Assembly (NCBI GenBank): GCA_958009055.1
Contig: OY253654.1
Span: 62,001-126,000, forward strand
Reading direction: 5' to 3'
DNA length: 64,000 bases
Source of the DNA: Choricystis sp. odSpoLacu1
Lineage: Eukaryota; Chlorophyta; Trebouxiophyceae
Position numbers and translations under genes: made by a program. Every line of letters begins with the position of its first letter. The stretch's first letter is position 1. This document shows, in pieces, positions 36,447 through 48,451 of the stretch. The notes beneath the pieces were generated by a model, which was not told where the DNA came from, made no database searches, and saw only the letters and a program-made list of their open reading frames with translations.

Positions 36447-36534
36447 GAGAGAGTGAAGGGGATCTTTGACTGATTTCTTTTTCTGTGACGGTTTCACACA
36501 AACAAACAGCGCGCGCGCTCGCTCTCCCACACTC

Positions 36535-37683
36535 TCACGGCCACCCCGGCCCCCCGGGAGCAGGCAGCAGCGGCCCTCCCCTGGTGCCACCACCGCTGCT
36601 GGACGGCTCGGTGGCGGCCGGGGCGGCGTCAAACAGGGACAGAATGGCCGCGTGGTCTGCGCGCGTCACGGGCGGCGCGCGCGGCGCGCGCGGCATCGCT
36701 GGCGGCGGCGGCACAGCGGCCGGCGGTGGTGGCGCTGTCGCGGTGGGGGCGACGGACGCCGCCACAAACGCGTCCCAGCCGTGCGGGTCGGCGGCGGGGG
36801 CGGCAGGCGCGGGTGCGGCAGCGGCGGCGGCGGGAGCGGGCGTGTCGAAAGAAGCCCACCCGCCGCCGCTGGTGGCGGCAGCGGCCGCGGCAGGCGGCGC
36901 AGGGGCTGGTCCATCGTCCAGGCACAGCAAGTCGGCCACCGGAGGGGCGGCGGGGCGCGCGGGCGGCGGCGGCGCGGCGGCCGGCGGCGCGGGCGGCGCC
37001 GCAGCACCCGCACTCACCCCATTCTCCAGGGTCGGCGGCACTCCCTCCGCGGCATACCGCTTCTCCCGGTACTTGTCCCCAATGAACCGGGCCAGGGCCG
37101 CCATGTCGCCCTCGGCCGGGCGGGCAAAGCCGGGGGGCAGCTTTGCCTCCCAAAACGACGCCGCGCGCGCGTTGCCGGTGGCGGCCACAAAGGCCACCTG
37201 GTCGGGCAGCCACGTGTCCAGCGTGGCGGAGCGCACTTTGGAGACGTGGGTGCCGAGGGAGCGGTGGACGCCTGTGTGGTGGGGTGGGGTGGGTGAGAAG
37301 GGGAGGGGCATCGGTCGCGCGTCATTGTGTTGACCCATGGTTGCCCCCGTTTCGATGCCGCCCACCAGCCAGCAGCAAGTGCTGATTGCAAATGGTCGTG
37401 TCGCCTCCGCGCGGGGGGGGGGCGCCCACGTCCACGCACAAAAACAGCCAGCAGCTGTCCAAAAACGCGCGATTGGGTCGCACGACACCCCCGCCCCCTC
37501 CCTCCACTCTCTCTCACCCGAACAGTTCAGGCACACAAACACGCCCAAATTAACTGACGCCCACGTCGGCCCCCGCGCCCCGCACTCGGCGCAGCGGCGG
37601 TTGGGCTCCTCGCGCAGCAGCGCCGCGAGCGTGCGCCTGTGCGCGTCGGCCTGCGCCTTGGACACGCCGGCCTTGTCCGACAT
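36535..37683 (-). CDS. ArfGAP domain protein
   Basis: Exons 37683-37518 and 37271-36535, 300 aa. The ArfGAP zinc finger is CAECGARGPTWASVNLGVFV followed by CLNCSGVHRSLGTHVSKVRS, with the catalytic Arg in HRSLG. The C-terminal half is Pro/Ala low complexity with small acidic/aromatic motifs (LLCLDDGPAP, GWASFDTPAP, HGWDAFVAAS) that resemble clathrin- or adaptor-binding boxes. Layout matches SMAP/AGD5-type GAPs, which stimulate GTP hydrolysis on Arf GTPases in trans-Golgi and endocytic traffic. The split codon GGC is joined exactly at the intron. Confidence 0.9.
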   Translation of the reverse strand: MSDKAGVSKAQADAHRRTLAALLREEPNRRCAECGARGPTWASVNLGVFVCLNCSGEREWREGAGVSCDPIARFWTAAGCFCAWTWAPPPRAEATRPFAISTCCWLVGGIETGATMGQHNDARPMPLPFSPTPPHHTGVHRSLGTHVSKVRSATLDTWLPDQVAFVAATGNARAASFWEAKLPPGFARPAEGDMAALARFIGDKYREKRYAAEGVPPTLENGVSAGAAAPPAPPAAAPPPPARPAAPPVADLLCLDDGPAPAPPAAAAAATSGGGWASFDTPAPAAAAAAPAPAAPAADPHGWDAFVAASVAPTATAPPPPAAVPPPPAMPRAPRAPPVTRADHAAILSLFDAAPAATEPSSSGGGTRGGPLLPAPGGPGWP

Positions 37684-38143
37684 TTGGAGGAGGGTGTGTA
37701 AACCTCACACACACAGCGCGGCCCCCAGGGTGCCGGCAGAGGGCGGGCAACACAAACGTTCTCTCTGCACGGGTGTGTCTGAAGAACGCGTTCACTCCAA
37801 TCGGTGTCTTCTTCTTTGCCCCTCTCGCCCGCGCCGCTTCGGCGCGCGCGCTCGCACACACCCACGCACACAGTGGGCGTGCAGGCACACCGCCAGGCAC
37901 TCCCCCCCACACACACACGCTGCGCGCCGGGTGTGGAGGGACAGGACACCCTGACCCGCGCGCCCACCCACACACGCGCGCGGGCTGGGTGTCACGCGCA
38001 CAACCACGCCCCTCCCGCACCCGCCAGACCTCCTTTGGTCAGAGGGTGACCCCGTCTGAGGGCGCGGCTGGAGCCGCCGAGGGCGCCGAGGGCCCTGTTT
38101 CACTGTCGGTGACGCACACCTCCCCCTCAAAAACACGTTTTCC
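37684..38143. promoter_or_regulatory. Upstream region shared by ArfGAP and ULP-type protease genes
   Basis: 460 bp between divergent ATGs. It is rich in CA/GC stretches. There is no protein-like frame and no TATA box I would defend. Confidence 0.4.
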
Positions 38144-40524
38144 ATGCGCCCCGACTCTGCTCCCTCCCCCCTGGACGACGCGGACGCTGTCCTGGATGAC
38201 GAGATAGTTGGTGCTCGCTTTTGGCGGCGTGGAGGCGGCAGTGGGCTTGGCCTTCCCCCCCTGTCCTCGCCGCGCGATGAGGACCTGTCCTCCTTGACCG
38301 CCTCCGAGCTGCGCAACAGACTGGCCCAGCTGCAGAAACAGAACATGCTGCACCTGCCGGACGGCGGGCGCAAGGCGGCCGCCCGGGCGGCGGCGCTGCG
38401 GGAGGCGCTGGCGGCGCGCGAGCGAGCGGACGCAGAGCGCGCGGCGGCCGCGGCTGCGGCGGCCGCCACCAAGCGGGCGGCGCCTGACGACGATGATGAC
38501 GGTGACAGCGGTCGGGCGGGCCGCGCCGCCCGCCCCGCCAAAGAGCGCCGCCGCCGCGACCCGACGCCCCCCGACCGCGCCGCGTCGAAGCATTGGTTCT
38601 CCGCCGCCACCGCCCAAGCAGCCGGCACCGACAAGCGGCCACGGGGCGGCGCCTGCTGCCTGTGCTCCGCCTCCTTTGTGGCCGACCAGCTGGCGCCGCT
38701 GCCTGGCGACCGGCGCGTGTCCGACGAGGTGCTGTCGGCGCTCGCGGCGCGTGCGGGCGTGCCGAAAAAAGACCTGCGCGCCTGCCGCCCCTGCGCCGCC
38801 GCCAACTTGAGCGGTGGCACGGGAGGAGGTGGCCTGCGCCAGACGCGGCTGGGCGGGCTGGGTGGGTGGCCGCCCTCGCTGGCCGCGGCCGCGGACGCAG
38901 CGCGGCGCGGGGGGAGGGCCCCGCCGCCGGGCGACGGCGACGCTGTCATCGTCCTGGACGACGACGGCGCCGCCTCCCCGCCCGCCGCCGCCGCGGCAGT
39001 CGGATCCACGTTCACGGCCACCGGGAGGCGGAGGTCGGGGCGGGCGGGCACGCCGCGCGGCGGCAGTGCAGTGCGTTACGCGGGCCTCTCAGCCGCGTGG
39101 CCGCGCGGCGCGGCGCGCGGCGCGGTGTCGTTTGGGCCGGCCGACATTGCCTGCCTGGATGAGGACGCCATGCTGAACGATACCATCATCGATTTGCAGA
39201 TGAAGTGAGTTGAAGTGTGGGTGTGGAGAGGGAGCATGGCACGGCAAAAAGGAACACACTCGACCCACCCCCACTCCTCTCCCTCAGGCGCATCGAGGCC
39301 TCCCTGCCCCCGTCCCGCCGCCCCCGCTTCCACTTTTTCTCGTCTTTCTTCTACAAGAAGCTGATCCAGGGGTCGGGGCGCGCGTCGGCAGCGGCGGGAC
39401 CATCATCGTCGTCCGCCCCCCGCCCTCCCGCCGCCAACCACGCGGCCGTCGCGTCGTGGACGCGCGGCGTCGACATCTTCGCCGCCGACTACATCCTCAT
39501 CCCGGTGCACGACGACCTGCACTGGTCGCTCATCATCGTGGCGTACCCGGGCGCGGTGGCGGGCACGCCCCACACCACGGGCGACGCGACCGCCGCGACC
39601 GCGGTGGCAGCGGTCTACCAACTCTCCCCACCCCCTCCCACCCCCTCCATCCTGCACCTCGACTCCATGGGCAACCACTCCGCCTGCGGCCACAAGGCGG
39701 GGGCCGTGGCCCGGGTGGTGCGGTCGTACCTGGAGCACGAGTGGGCCGCGCGCGCGGCGGGGGACGCGTCCTCGGTCGCGGCGCGCGCGGTCGCGGCGCG
39801 CGGCGCGCTCGTCGACTGGCGCCCCGCGTTCCAGCCCAAAGCGTTGCCCACTCTGGTTCCCACCCCTCTCCCCCTGCAAGACAATGCGGTCGACTGTGGG
39901 CTGCTGGTGCTGGCGTACGCGGACCACTTTTGTGCGGGTGCCCCCCTCCCCCCCCGCGTCGGCGACCGCGCGCGCTCGGCCTCGCCCTCGACTACGTCGT
40001 CCTCCCCCACGTCGCCAGACGCCTTGAATCCCTCCCAGCTGCCCCTCATCAGCCGCCAAACTCTGTCCGAGTTGTGGCGGGTGCCGCGGTCGCCGTGGCC
40101 GGGGTTTTTGCACGAAACCTGGTTCCCCCCCGGCGCGGAGGCGGGGGGGCTGAGGCGTGACCTGCGAGCCTTCATGCTGGCCGAGATGGTGGCCCAGATG
40201 CCGTCGACGGCGGGGAGTGAGGGTGCCATCGCGCACGCTGCCGCCGACGCGGCCGACGCGGCGGGCGGGCCCCCCGCCGTCCACTACACACACCCCTCCG
40301 CCGGCGTGGACCGCGCCCGGGCGCGGGTGGCGGCCGCGCTGGAGAGGGCGGCAGCGCGTGGCACGGGGGTGCGCGGCACGCGGCGGCGGGCGGATGACGC
40401 GGGGGCGCCCCCCGCCCCGGCCCGCGGGCACGCGCACCGGTCGACCCTCGCCGCCGCCGCCGCCGAGCGGCGCGCGCGCGGGGGGGGGGGGGGGGGCGCT
40501 CTGGGTGCCACCGCCTCCCGTTGA
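38144..40524 (+). CDS. ULP1-type SUMO protease (peptidase C48)
   Basis: Exons 38144-39204 and 39288-40524, 765 aa. The N-terminal region carries a helical Ala/Arg stretch, a basic AAKERRRRD and a Cys cluster (ACCLCSASF...RACRPC) that may bind zinc. The catalytic domain is at about 340-570: MLNDTIIDLQMK, RFHFFSSFFYKKL, the His in DDLHWSL (about 432), the Asp in ILHLDSMGNH (about 479), and Gln plus Cys in PLQDNAVDCGLL (about 550 and 557). It deconjugates or matures SUMO. The C-terminal 200 residues are Ala/Arg/Gly-rich. The phase-2 intron AA|gtgagt gives immediate TGA if retained. Confidence 0.92.
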
Positions 40525-40765
40525 CTTGACGACGTCTGGTGGGTTCACTCGGGAGCCGCAGCGCACGTTTGGGAGGGGGGGGGGGCGGAGGGCGGCGGTG
40601 ACGTGGTGTGTGTGTGTGTGTGTTGTTGGGTTTGGTTTTGTGTTCACCGGCTTTTTCTTTGCACTGCTTTCCGTCCGGCCACACCAGGAGACAGAAACAG
40701 TTCGACACGAACTGAGACCACACACCACGCTCGGGACACACTCTCTCTCTCTCTGTGCCCTTCCC

Positions 40766-42602
40766 TCATGCGCCACCCCCCGCCTTGACCTCCCGCTCCA
40801 CCTCCCTCGCCAGGTCGTCCGCCGTCACGCACCCTCGCAGCACGCCCCCCCGCCCCGCGGCCGCGTCCATGGCCCGGGTGGCGGCCGCCGTGATGGAGGC
40901 GGGGGAGAGGCGCGTGGCCGCGAGTGCGCTGACATTAACCCCTGGGCCCAGCCGCACGCCCGGCCTCGACCGCAGCGCGTCCCGCCAGGCGGCGTTGCGG
41001 GAGGGTGTGTCCGGGTACCTGAACGCCACCGCCCGCGCGCGGTTGGAGCGCGCCCACTCAGACGCGGTGGCAGAGTCGCGGGTGGTGACGAGCGCGAGCC
41101 CCGCGGGCAGCGCGCCGGCCGCCGCCGCCACCGCGTCCGCGGTCACGCGGTGGGCCAGCAGGCCGTCCGCGCCATCGATCAATAAGACGGCGGCTGCTGC
41201 GGACGCGGCAGACGCGGCGCGGGCGAGCGCGGCGGCCGCGCGTTTGGGGGGGGAGCGCGGCGAGCGGGGCGCCGTCGACGGCAAACAGGCCCCTCCCCAA
41301 CTCCGCCGCCACAATGGACGCAGCCTCCGTTTTGCCGGTGCCGGCGGGACCGTGCAGCACGACGCACACGCCGGGCGAGGAGGAGGAGGTGGAGGGCGGG
41401 GTGGAGGGTGTCCCGCTGCCGCACCACCCCCGCCGCACCGCGGGCAGTGGCGACGGCGGCGCGTCGCCAGCTAACAAATCGCGGGCGCGGGCGCGGGCCA
41501 GGACATCGATCAGCGCATCAACAGTGGATTCCGACAACGCTAAATCAGCCAACCGCCGGCGACGGGGGGGTGGCGACCGCGGCGGCGTGGGCGGCGGCGG
41601 CGGCGGGTGCGTCGCCCAGGGGGCAGTGGTGGTCGCCTCCGCCACCACCGCTGCCACGCGGGCGGCGGCGGCGGCCGCCTGGCGCGCGTCCGCGGCCGCC
41701 GCCTCACGCCGCGCGTCGGCCGCGTCCGCGGCAGCGTGCGCGCCGGTGGCGACGCGGCGCGCGCGGCGCGCCGAGCGCGCGGCACGGCGCACCACGGTTG
41801 GGGGGGAGGGGACGAGTGTGCACGCATCCACTGACTCGCTCGTCGACGCCCGAGTCACGCGCACGGTGGGCGGGTGGGGCGAGGGCGACCGCCAGGGCGC
41901 GGGGCGGGGGGGCGGCGAGGCACGCGGCGGGGTGGTGGTCGCGACGGGCGAGCGCGCCGCGCGCAGCGGCGGCGACACAGCCACAGCCTCCTCCTCCGCC
42001 TCTTTCACAGGCGGTGGCGACGCCACAGCCCCCCCCGCAATCGCGGACGCGGTCAACACCAGCGTGGGCGCAACCGCGACGCGGGGCAGGGGGCGCTTGG
42101 CCGCCGCGCGCGCGGCGAGCGCGGCGGGAGGGCGCGGCAGGCCTCCCTTGCGTGGCGAGCGGGGGGGGGACCCACCCCACAGCGTGGTTTCTCCCAGGGT
42201 GGAGGCCAGGGCGGAGGCAACGACCCCAAAGTCAGCGTAGACGGGGCGGCCGTCGAGGGCGGTGGGCGGCAGCGCGGCCAGCGGGTCGACAGGCTGATGG
42301 TGTGTGGAGGGAAAGGGCCAATGTGTGTGAGAAATGGCGCACCTTTGATGGCATCCACGTAGCTCACGCGGGAGCGCATGCACGACAGATGCCGTTGGTG
42401 CACGGGGAGCGCTGGCAGCGGGGAGGAGGGGGCGAGGAGGGAGCCGCAAGTGCGCGCCTCGCGCGCCAACCAAATCAAGATGCCTCGCTTGACCGCCCCC
42501 GCCGTCCCCCGATGCCGTCCCATGCGCCCGCGCAGGGACAGCAGGGACCCATTCACACGGTCTATGCACGCGGGTCGCGGCCGCAAGGCTTACCTGCGTC
42601 AT
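40766..42602 (-). CDS. ATAD3-like AAA protein with altered Walker B, apparent frameshift
   Basis: The last exon is 42293-40766 after acceptor ccatcag. The upstream exon ends at 42368 (HLSCMRSR). The start is either ATG 42523 or a three-codon exon MTQ at 42602-42594 with a strong donor (CAG|gtaagc). An Ala/Arg coiled coil (RRAARSARRARRVATGAHAA...) precedes RRRLADLALSESTVDALIDV, Walker A LHGPAGTGKTE and Walker B AAVLLIDGADGLL. The catalytic Glu is replaced by Gly, and the sensor-1 position reads ALVTTRDS. The order resembles mitochondrial ATAD3, but sequence is divergent. The frame breaks at a G8 run (41246-41253). One base fewer joins both halves, giving about 560 aa. Confidence 0.55.
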
Positions 42603-42737
42603 GATGCGAGCAAAAACAGGGACGCTCGTCTATCGGGCAATTGGGTTGTTTTGTTTCGACAGAGTGCGGCATACTTTTTTTCACTCTCTCTTCTCTGCAC
42701 AGCGCGAGAAAGAAGTCCTGCGCCCCACACACAAACC

Positions 42738-43818
42738 ATGGCCACCCCCCCCATCAAGTACGCCTTTGTCGCGCGCGGCGCCGACGTGCTGGCCGAGCTG
42801 CCGGGCGTCCCGCCAGGAGACGCGGCGCGCCACAAGGCGGTCGGCCAGTCGTGCCTGGACCGCTGCCCTCCCGGCGGGGAGGCGGCGCGGTGAGTTGTGG
42901 AGTGTGTGTGTGTGTGTGTGTAGAGAGAAAGAGAGAGAGGAGACAGAGACGGCGGGGCCCATCGCGCCAGCGTGCGCGCTGGCGCGAAACGCATCGCGCG
43001 GGCGCGATGCGTCGCTCCGCACGCGGCGGGGACATTGAGCGCACACGCGTCGTGCGCGCCCTCTGCTGCATCCCCGGCCCCATGCTCAACACGCGTCCCA
43101 GTGCCTTCGCGGCAGAGGCGAGGTTTTGGGGGGGCTTCCGCTCACCCTCTCTTCCCCACCCCTCTCCCTCCCCACAGCTACACCTTCACCGTCGACGGCG
43201 CCACCTACAACTACGTCATTGACGGCCGGTTTGCGTTCCTGGCGGTGTCGAACGAAGGGTGAGAGAGACGATGAGAGAGAGTTTTGATTGATTCGTTTTC
43301 TCGCGACGTTTTACACCCCTGCTCACCGCCACCCCACCACCACCCAACCCACACACAGCACTGGCCGCACCCTGCCCTTTGCCTTCCTGGAGGCCACTCG
43401 CTCCGAGTTCACGGCCAAACACGCCGACCGCGGCGCCACGTGCCCCGCCGGCGCGCTCGACCGCGCCTTTGGCCCCCGCCTGCGCGCCGCAGCCGACCAC
43501 GTCGCCGCCCACCCCGACGAAGCCTCCCGCGTGGCCGGCCTGCAAGCCCAGGTGGACGCCGTCAAAGCCGTCATGGTGGACAACATAGAACGCGTGCTCG
43601 CGCGGGGGGAGCGGGTGGAGGCCTTGGTTGACAAAACGGACGACCTGCGCGCCCAAGCCGGCCGCTTCCAGCGCACGGGGGCCGCCCTGCGGCGCAAGAT
43701 GTGGTGGAACAATGTCAAGGTGTGGGTCCTGGTGGCGTTGCTGCTGGGCGCGCTGGCGTTTGTCATTTTTCTGTCGGTCTGCTTTTCAGGGGGCAACTGT
43801 TTCAAGGGCAAGAACTAG
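42738..43818 (+). CDS. VAMP72: VAMP7-like longin R-SNARE
   Basis: Exons 42738-42889, 43178-43258 and 43359-43818, 230 aa. The longin domain starts IKYAFVARGADVLAE and includes YNYVIDGRFAFLAVSNEG and LPFAFLEATRSEFTAKH. The SNARE motif VAGLQAQVDAVKAVMVDNIE (central Arg layer follows at VLARGERVEAL) leads to WWNNVKVWVLVALLLGALAF and a C-terminal anchor. It belongs to the plant VAMP72/VAMP7 group for secretory or endosomal fusion. Both introns are phase 2. Intron 1 contains two back-to-back perfect hairpins. Confidence 0.93.
42963..43010. repeat. Two adjacent perfect inverted repeats in VAMP intron 1
   Basis: Stem 1 is CGCGCCAGCG, loop TGCG, CGCTGGCGCG (42963-42986). Stem 2 is GCATCGCG, loop CGGG, CGCGATGC (42991-43010). 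Both are exact complements, separated by four bases, inside an intron. Confidence 0.85.
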
Positions 43819-43958
43819 AATTGATGGAGTGTGTGAGGGAGAGACAGGGCTTTGCGTGCGCGTGTGTGTGTGTGCAAGAACAAAGAACGGGGCGCTCTTT
43901 TGATTAGTGTTTTTTTCAATATAAACAGGGACTCGCACAAACATAATCTCTCTCTCCA

Positions 43959-45863
43959 TCACCCCTCCTTCAGACTCGCCAGCACCGCCTCCCGCATCAC
44001 GTCCAGCGGCGCCTCCACCCCCGTGAACAGGGCGAACTGGTCCGCCGCCTGCCGCACAAACATTTCAACACCGTCCGCCGTGGCGACGCCCGCCGCTTTT
44101 GCATCCCGCAGCAACCGTGTGTCGACGGGCGTGTAGACTGCGTCGAAGACGAGTCTGTAGCCTGGCAGGGCGGACGCGGGGATGGGGGACGTCTCGGGGC
44201 GGGGGTCGGCGGCCGTCGCCATGCCGACGGGGGTCGTGTTGGCGAGCACGTCGCCCGACACGCGCCCGGACGCGACCTCGCCCAACGCGACGCCCCGTGC
44301 AGACGCGCCCGGCACGCCGGCGACAACGTCAGCCGCCAGCGACGCCGCTGCGTCGGGATTGCGGGCAGCGACAACCACGGCGGCCCCCGCGCGCGCCGAG
44401 CCAAACGCGGCCGCGCGCGCCGCGCCGCCCGCGCCCAGCACGACGACTGTCAAGCCGGCCAGAGGGGAGGTGGAGGATGCTCCACCGCCACCACTCGACG
44501 CCAGGCGGACCTCGATCGCGCCGACTGCGGCGGATGCATCAGTGTTGTACGCCTTCAACCCTCCGCCCGGCAGCCTGACCAGCGTGTTCGCCGCCCCAAT
44601 TGATGCCGCGCTGGCGTCCGCCTCGCTGGCAGCCGCCAGGGCGGCCACCTTGTGCGGGATGGTGACCGAGAAGCCGCGCCAGTCGGGCGCGTCGAACGCG
44701 GTCAAGAAGTCGGGCAGAGAGTCCACTTTGAAAGGTAAATACACGCCATCCACGCCCGCCGCCGCCAGGGCGGCATTGTGCAGGGCGGGGGAGCGAGAGT
44801 GGGACACCGGGTTGCCGATGACGCCGAGGATGGTGGTGGACGGGGTCATGGTGGGGAGGCGGTAGCGGTGAACCAGGTCGGCCAGCGTCGGCTGCCCCGG
44901 CGCGGAAGCGCGCCCCGCCCCCAGCGCGCCAAACGTGAGGTGGCCCCCATACTTGGGGGCCAGGATGCGGGTGGCGACGCCGGCTTCCCCCATGGCGAGG
45001 GCGATGGTGGGCGCGCGCGCGGTCGCAGCCAGATTCAGGACCGCCGCAGCGTCAGCGTCGCGCACCGCCGTCGTCGCAATCTTGGCCACGTCCGCCCCAG
45101 CGGCATGCATGTCGTCAATCAGCTGGGCCAGCGCGTCCGGGTCGGGCGTCCTGGCGTAGTCGTGGTGGGACAGGATGACACGAGTAGTCGGGGGGATGGG
45201 CGGCCCCCCAGCCGCAAAGAAGTAGGGGCTGGCCAACACCTCCACATCCACGTACGCCGCCCCCAGCAGCGCGGCATACTTGAGCACGGCCAGGCGGGGG
45301 GCTTCGTCGCCCTTGTAGTGGCCGCCTTCCCAGGCTGGGCGGAAGGTGACGACGGCGGGCAGGGACGCGGATGAGCACGCCGCCAGCAGAGACGTCAGGG
45401 TGGCGTGAGGATCGGCCGGGTCAAAGTCGGTCAGAAAGTCGATGCGCAGCTCGACCGCGGTGGCGCCCTGGGAGGCGGCCTCCTGTTGTTGGGTGTGTGT
45501 GGGGGGGGGGGGGGGGGGGGGGGGGAGGACAAAAAGGTGAGCCAGCGTCGTTTTCGTTGCGGTCTCCCCCGTTTGCCTCCTCCTCGCAAGACACAGACAC
45601 TCTCATACCTCAATCTCAGCCAACGCTGCCTCCAGCGTCGCCGCCGTCACCGACGTGCACAGGAGCGTCCGTGCGCGGCCGCCGGCGGGTGTCGCCCCCG
45701 GCACTGCCGCCTCGGACGAGGCGGCGGTCACAGCGTCGCCAGCGGAAGCTACCACAATGCGAGTGGGGGGGCGCATGGGGGCGGTGGAAGCGCGTGGAGG
45801 GCGGGAGGGGCGCCCACGCAGCCAGCCGGCAGCGAGTGCACTGGCAGGCGCGGTGGCGCGCAT
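43959..45863 (-). CDS. DHQ-SDH: Bifunctional dehydroquinate dehydratase/shikimate dehydrogenase
   Basis: Exons 45863-45609 and 45482-43959, 592 aa. The N-terminus (MRATAPASALAAGWLRGRP) is a plastid transit peptide. The type I dehydratase domain has AVELRIDFL, RVILSHHDY (catalytic His) and ADVAKIATTA (Schiff-base Lys). The shikimate dehydrogenase half has GVIGNPVSHSRSPALHN, FSVTIPHK (catalytic Lys), AYNTDASA and VVLGAGGAARAAAFG. The fusion catalyses steps 3 and 4 of the plastid shikimate pathway and is the plant arrangement. The intron carries a G25 run (45501-45525). It is head-to-head with the PHT4-type transporter (253 bp). Confidence 0.96.
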
Positions 45864-46116
45864 TGTGGGCGATGGGAGGCTGGGAGAGGTGGGGTGGAAG
45901 CCCGACGCCCTCCTGCTTGTGTGTGTGTGTGTGTGGAGAGGAGGCGGCGCCAACCCAGGAGCCAGCGGGCGAGAGAGGAAACCCGTCGTTTTTGTGTGCT
46001 GCCAAAATCTCGACCCCCTTTTTCGTTGGGGGCTGAAAACGCGCGTCTCCCACACGACACAAGCAACCACCCCCTGCCTGGCCCCCAACGCACACACACA
46101 TACCTACATTCTTTCA

Positions 46117-48077
46117 ATGCAGCGCGCGCTGGGCGGCACCGCGCGCGCGCCCGCGCGCGCGCGCCGCCGCCGCGCCGCGCGACGGCACCGCCTCGGCCGG
46201 CGCCCCGGCTGGCGGCCAGGTGAGGGAGTGGAGAGACGGGGATGACAAAAGCCGGTCGTGGCGCTGGAGGCGAGGAATGCGGCACAGGGCAGGGGGAGTC
46301 GCCGGGGCTGGCTAGGCCGCCTCGACGCGTGTGGTGGCTTGGCTGCGAGCCGCGCTGTGGTCGGCTGGGGGAAACGCACGCCACTGCCTCGGCCCCCCCG
46401 CCAGGGACGCGTGCGAGCACAAGCCATACATACACAGCGTGAGGGGGACGGTCGAGGCCGGACGAGGAGAGCGCGGCTCCCCATCTCCCAAGAGCACCCA
46501 CCGCATGCCTCCACCACCCTCTCTCTCCACCCAGGCACCGCCACCCGCTCCCTCCACCCGCCCTCCCGCCCCCCCCCTCCTCCGCCGACGCCGCCGCCGC
46601 CGCCGCCGCCGCGGCCTCCGTCCCCGCCCCCCCCGCCACCTGGGCCAACGCACGGCGGCTGGGCATCGTGGGCCTTTGCTTTGTCGCGTTCATGCTGTGC
46701 AACATGGACCGCGTCAACATGTCGATCGCCATCCTCCCCATGGCCGACGCCTATGGGTGGGACCAGGCGACAGTCGGCCTCGTTCAGTCCTCCTTTTTCT
46801 GGGGGTATTTGTTGACCCAGGTGGCGGGTGGCGTGCTGGCAGACAAGTACGGCGGCAAGCGTGTTCTAGGAGGCGGCGTCGTGTGGTGGTCCCTCGCCAC
46901 CGCCCTCACCCCCCTGGCCGCCCAGCTGGGCCTGCCCGCCCTCCTGGCGGCACGTGCCGCCATGGGAGTCGGGGAGGGGGTGGCGATGCCCGCTATGAAC
47001 AACCTCCTGTCGCGCTGGGTCCCAGTGCAGGAGCGCTCGCGCTCGCTCGCCCTCGTCTACTCCGGCATGTACTGTGGGTCAGTTCTGGGTTTGGCGCTGT
47101 CCCCCCACATGATCCATGCGATGCAGGTAAGAGTTCGGAGGGGTGGCGGTGGGTGGGTGGTGAGAAAGGGCAAGTTTTTTGAGAAACCAAACGCAGCTGC
47201 CTCCTTTCCACATATGGGCTCACCCCTCAACACTCCCTGGGCCACCACCCATTACCCTGACCCCCACCCCACTCTCCCCTCCCCACCTTCACAGTGGCCC
47301 TCCGTCTTCTACATTTTTGGTGCACTGGGCCTCGTCTGGTTCATCTTCTGGGAAGCGCGCGCCGCGTCGTCGCCCGGTGAAGATCCGCAGTGCACCCCCG
47401 CGGAGCGCGCCTACATCGCGGCGTCTGCCGTGGCCCCCCCGACCGCGGGCACCACCACAAAGATCCCGTGGCGAGCGTTGCTGACCAAGGCGCCGGTGTG
47501 GGCTCTGATTGTGTCCCACTTTTGCCACAACTGGGGCACTTTCATCTTGCTCACCTGGATGCCCACCTACTACGCCCAGGCGCGCGGCGTCGACATCGTG
47601 GCGTCGGGGGCGCTGTCTGTGATTCCCTGGTTGGCGATGGTGGTGTCGTCCAATGTGGGGGGGTGGCTGGCCGACACCGCCATCTCGCGCGGCGTCAACG
47701 TGACGCGTGTCCGCAAAGTGGCCCAAACCATCGGCTTCCTGGGCCCCGCCTTCTTCCTGACCCAACTCGGCAATGCGCACACCACAGCTGCTGCCGTTGT
47801 CTGCATGGCGGCCGCCCAGGGACTCGACGCCTTCTCCCAAGCCGGCCTCTACTCCAATCACGCCGACATCGCGCCCCGGTATGCTGGCGTTCTCCTGGGT
47901 ATGTCCAACACGGCGGGCGTGCTGGCGGGCGTGCTGGGGACGGCGGCCACAGGGTACATCCTGCAGACGGGGTCGTGGGATGATGTGTGGGCGGTGGCGG
48001 TGGGGCTGTACCTCGTTGGAACAGTCGTTTGGAACCTCTTCGCGTCGGGCGAGAGATTGCCAGCCGATTGCGATTGA
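46117..48077 (+). CDS. PHT4/SLC17-type anion transporter (MFS)
   Basis: Exons 46117-46219, 46535-47126 and 47295-48077, about 492 aa. An Arg-rich presequence leads to RLGIVGLCFVAFMLCNMDRV and MSIAILPMADAYGWD, QSSFFWGYLLTQVAGGVLAD, PAMNNLLSRWVPVQERSRSL and the later HFCHNWGTFILLTWMPTYY, which are hallmarks of the SLC17/PHT4 group of plastid phosphate or anion transporters. About twelve membrane helices are expected. Joining exons 1 and 2 leaves the frame one base short of that of the transporter. The C run at about 46569-46577 is the likely length error. Substrate (phosphate, ascorbate) cannot be told from sequence. Confidence 0.88.
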
Positions 48078-48451
48078 CGGCGCGGTACTATCAACCCCAG
48101 GCGGCGAGGGATGGTGGCCGGCTTGGGTGATGGGAAAACGTTTTGACTACCCGTTGTTTTCAGTCCGGCCCGCCTTCTTGTTCTTCCCCGCCTTCTTTCA
48201 TTCCCTGTTTTTTGTTTTCCTTCGTCTTCTTGTGGTGGTGCGAAGTGGAGTGGGGAGGACAAACGCAGCTACATTGTGTGGTGGTGGTTTATTGGTGCAA
48301 AAAAATGTTTTCTTCAGAACCGACACACGGTTTTCGTCGCCGTCTCGCCTTTTCTGCACGCCCTCTCTCCCTCGCCTCCAACGCCCCGCCCTCCCCCCAT
48401 CTGCGGGCGCGCGTCAGAGCAGGGACCGCACCCCTCCTTCCAAGCCTCCCA
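48078..48451. other. Intergenic spacer before lycopene cyclase
   Basis: 374 bp between two plus-strand genes, T-rich near 48180-48300, so compositionally less GC-rich than its surroundings. It is the probable 3' UTR of the transporter and promoter of lycopene cyclase. No gene is seen. Confidence 0.5.
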
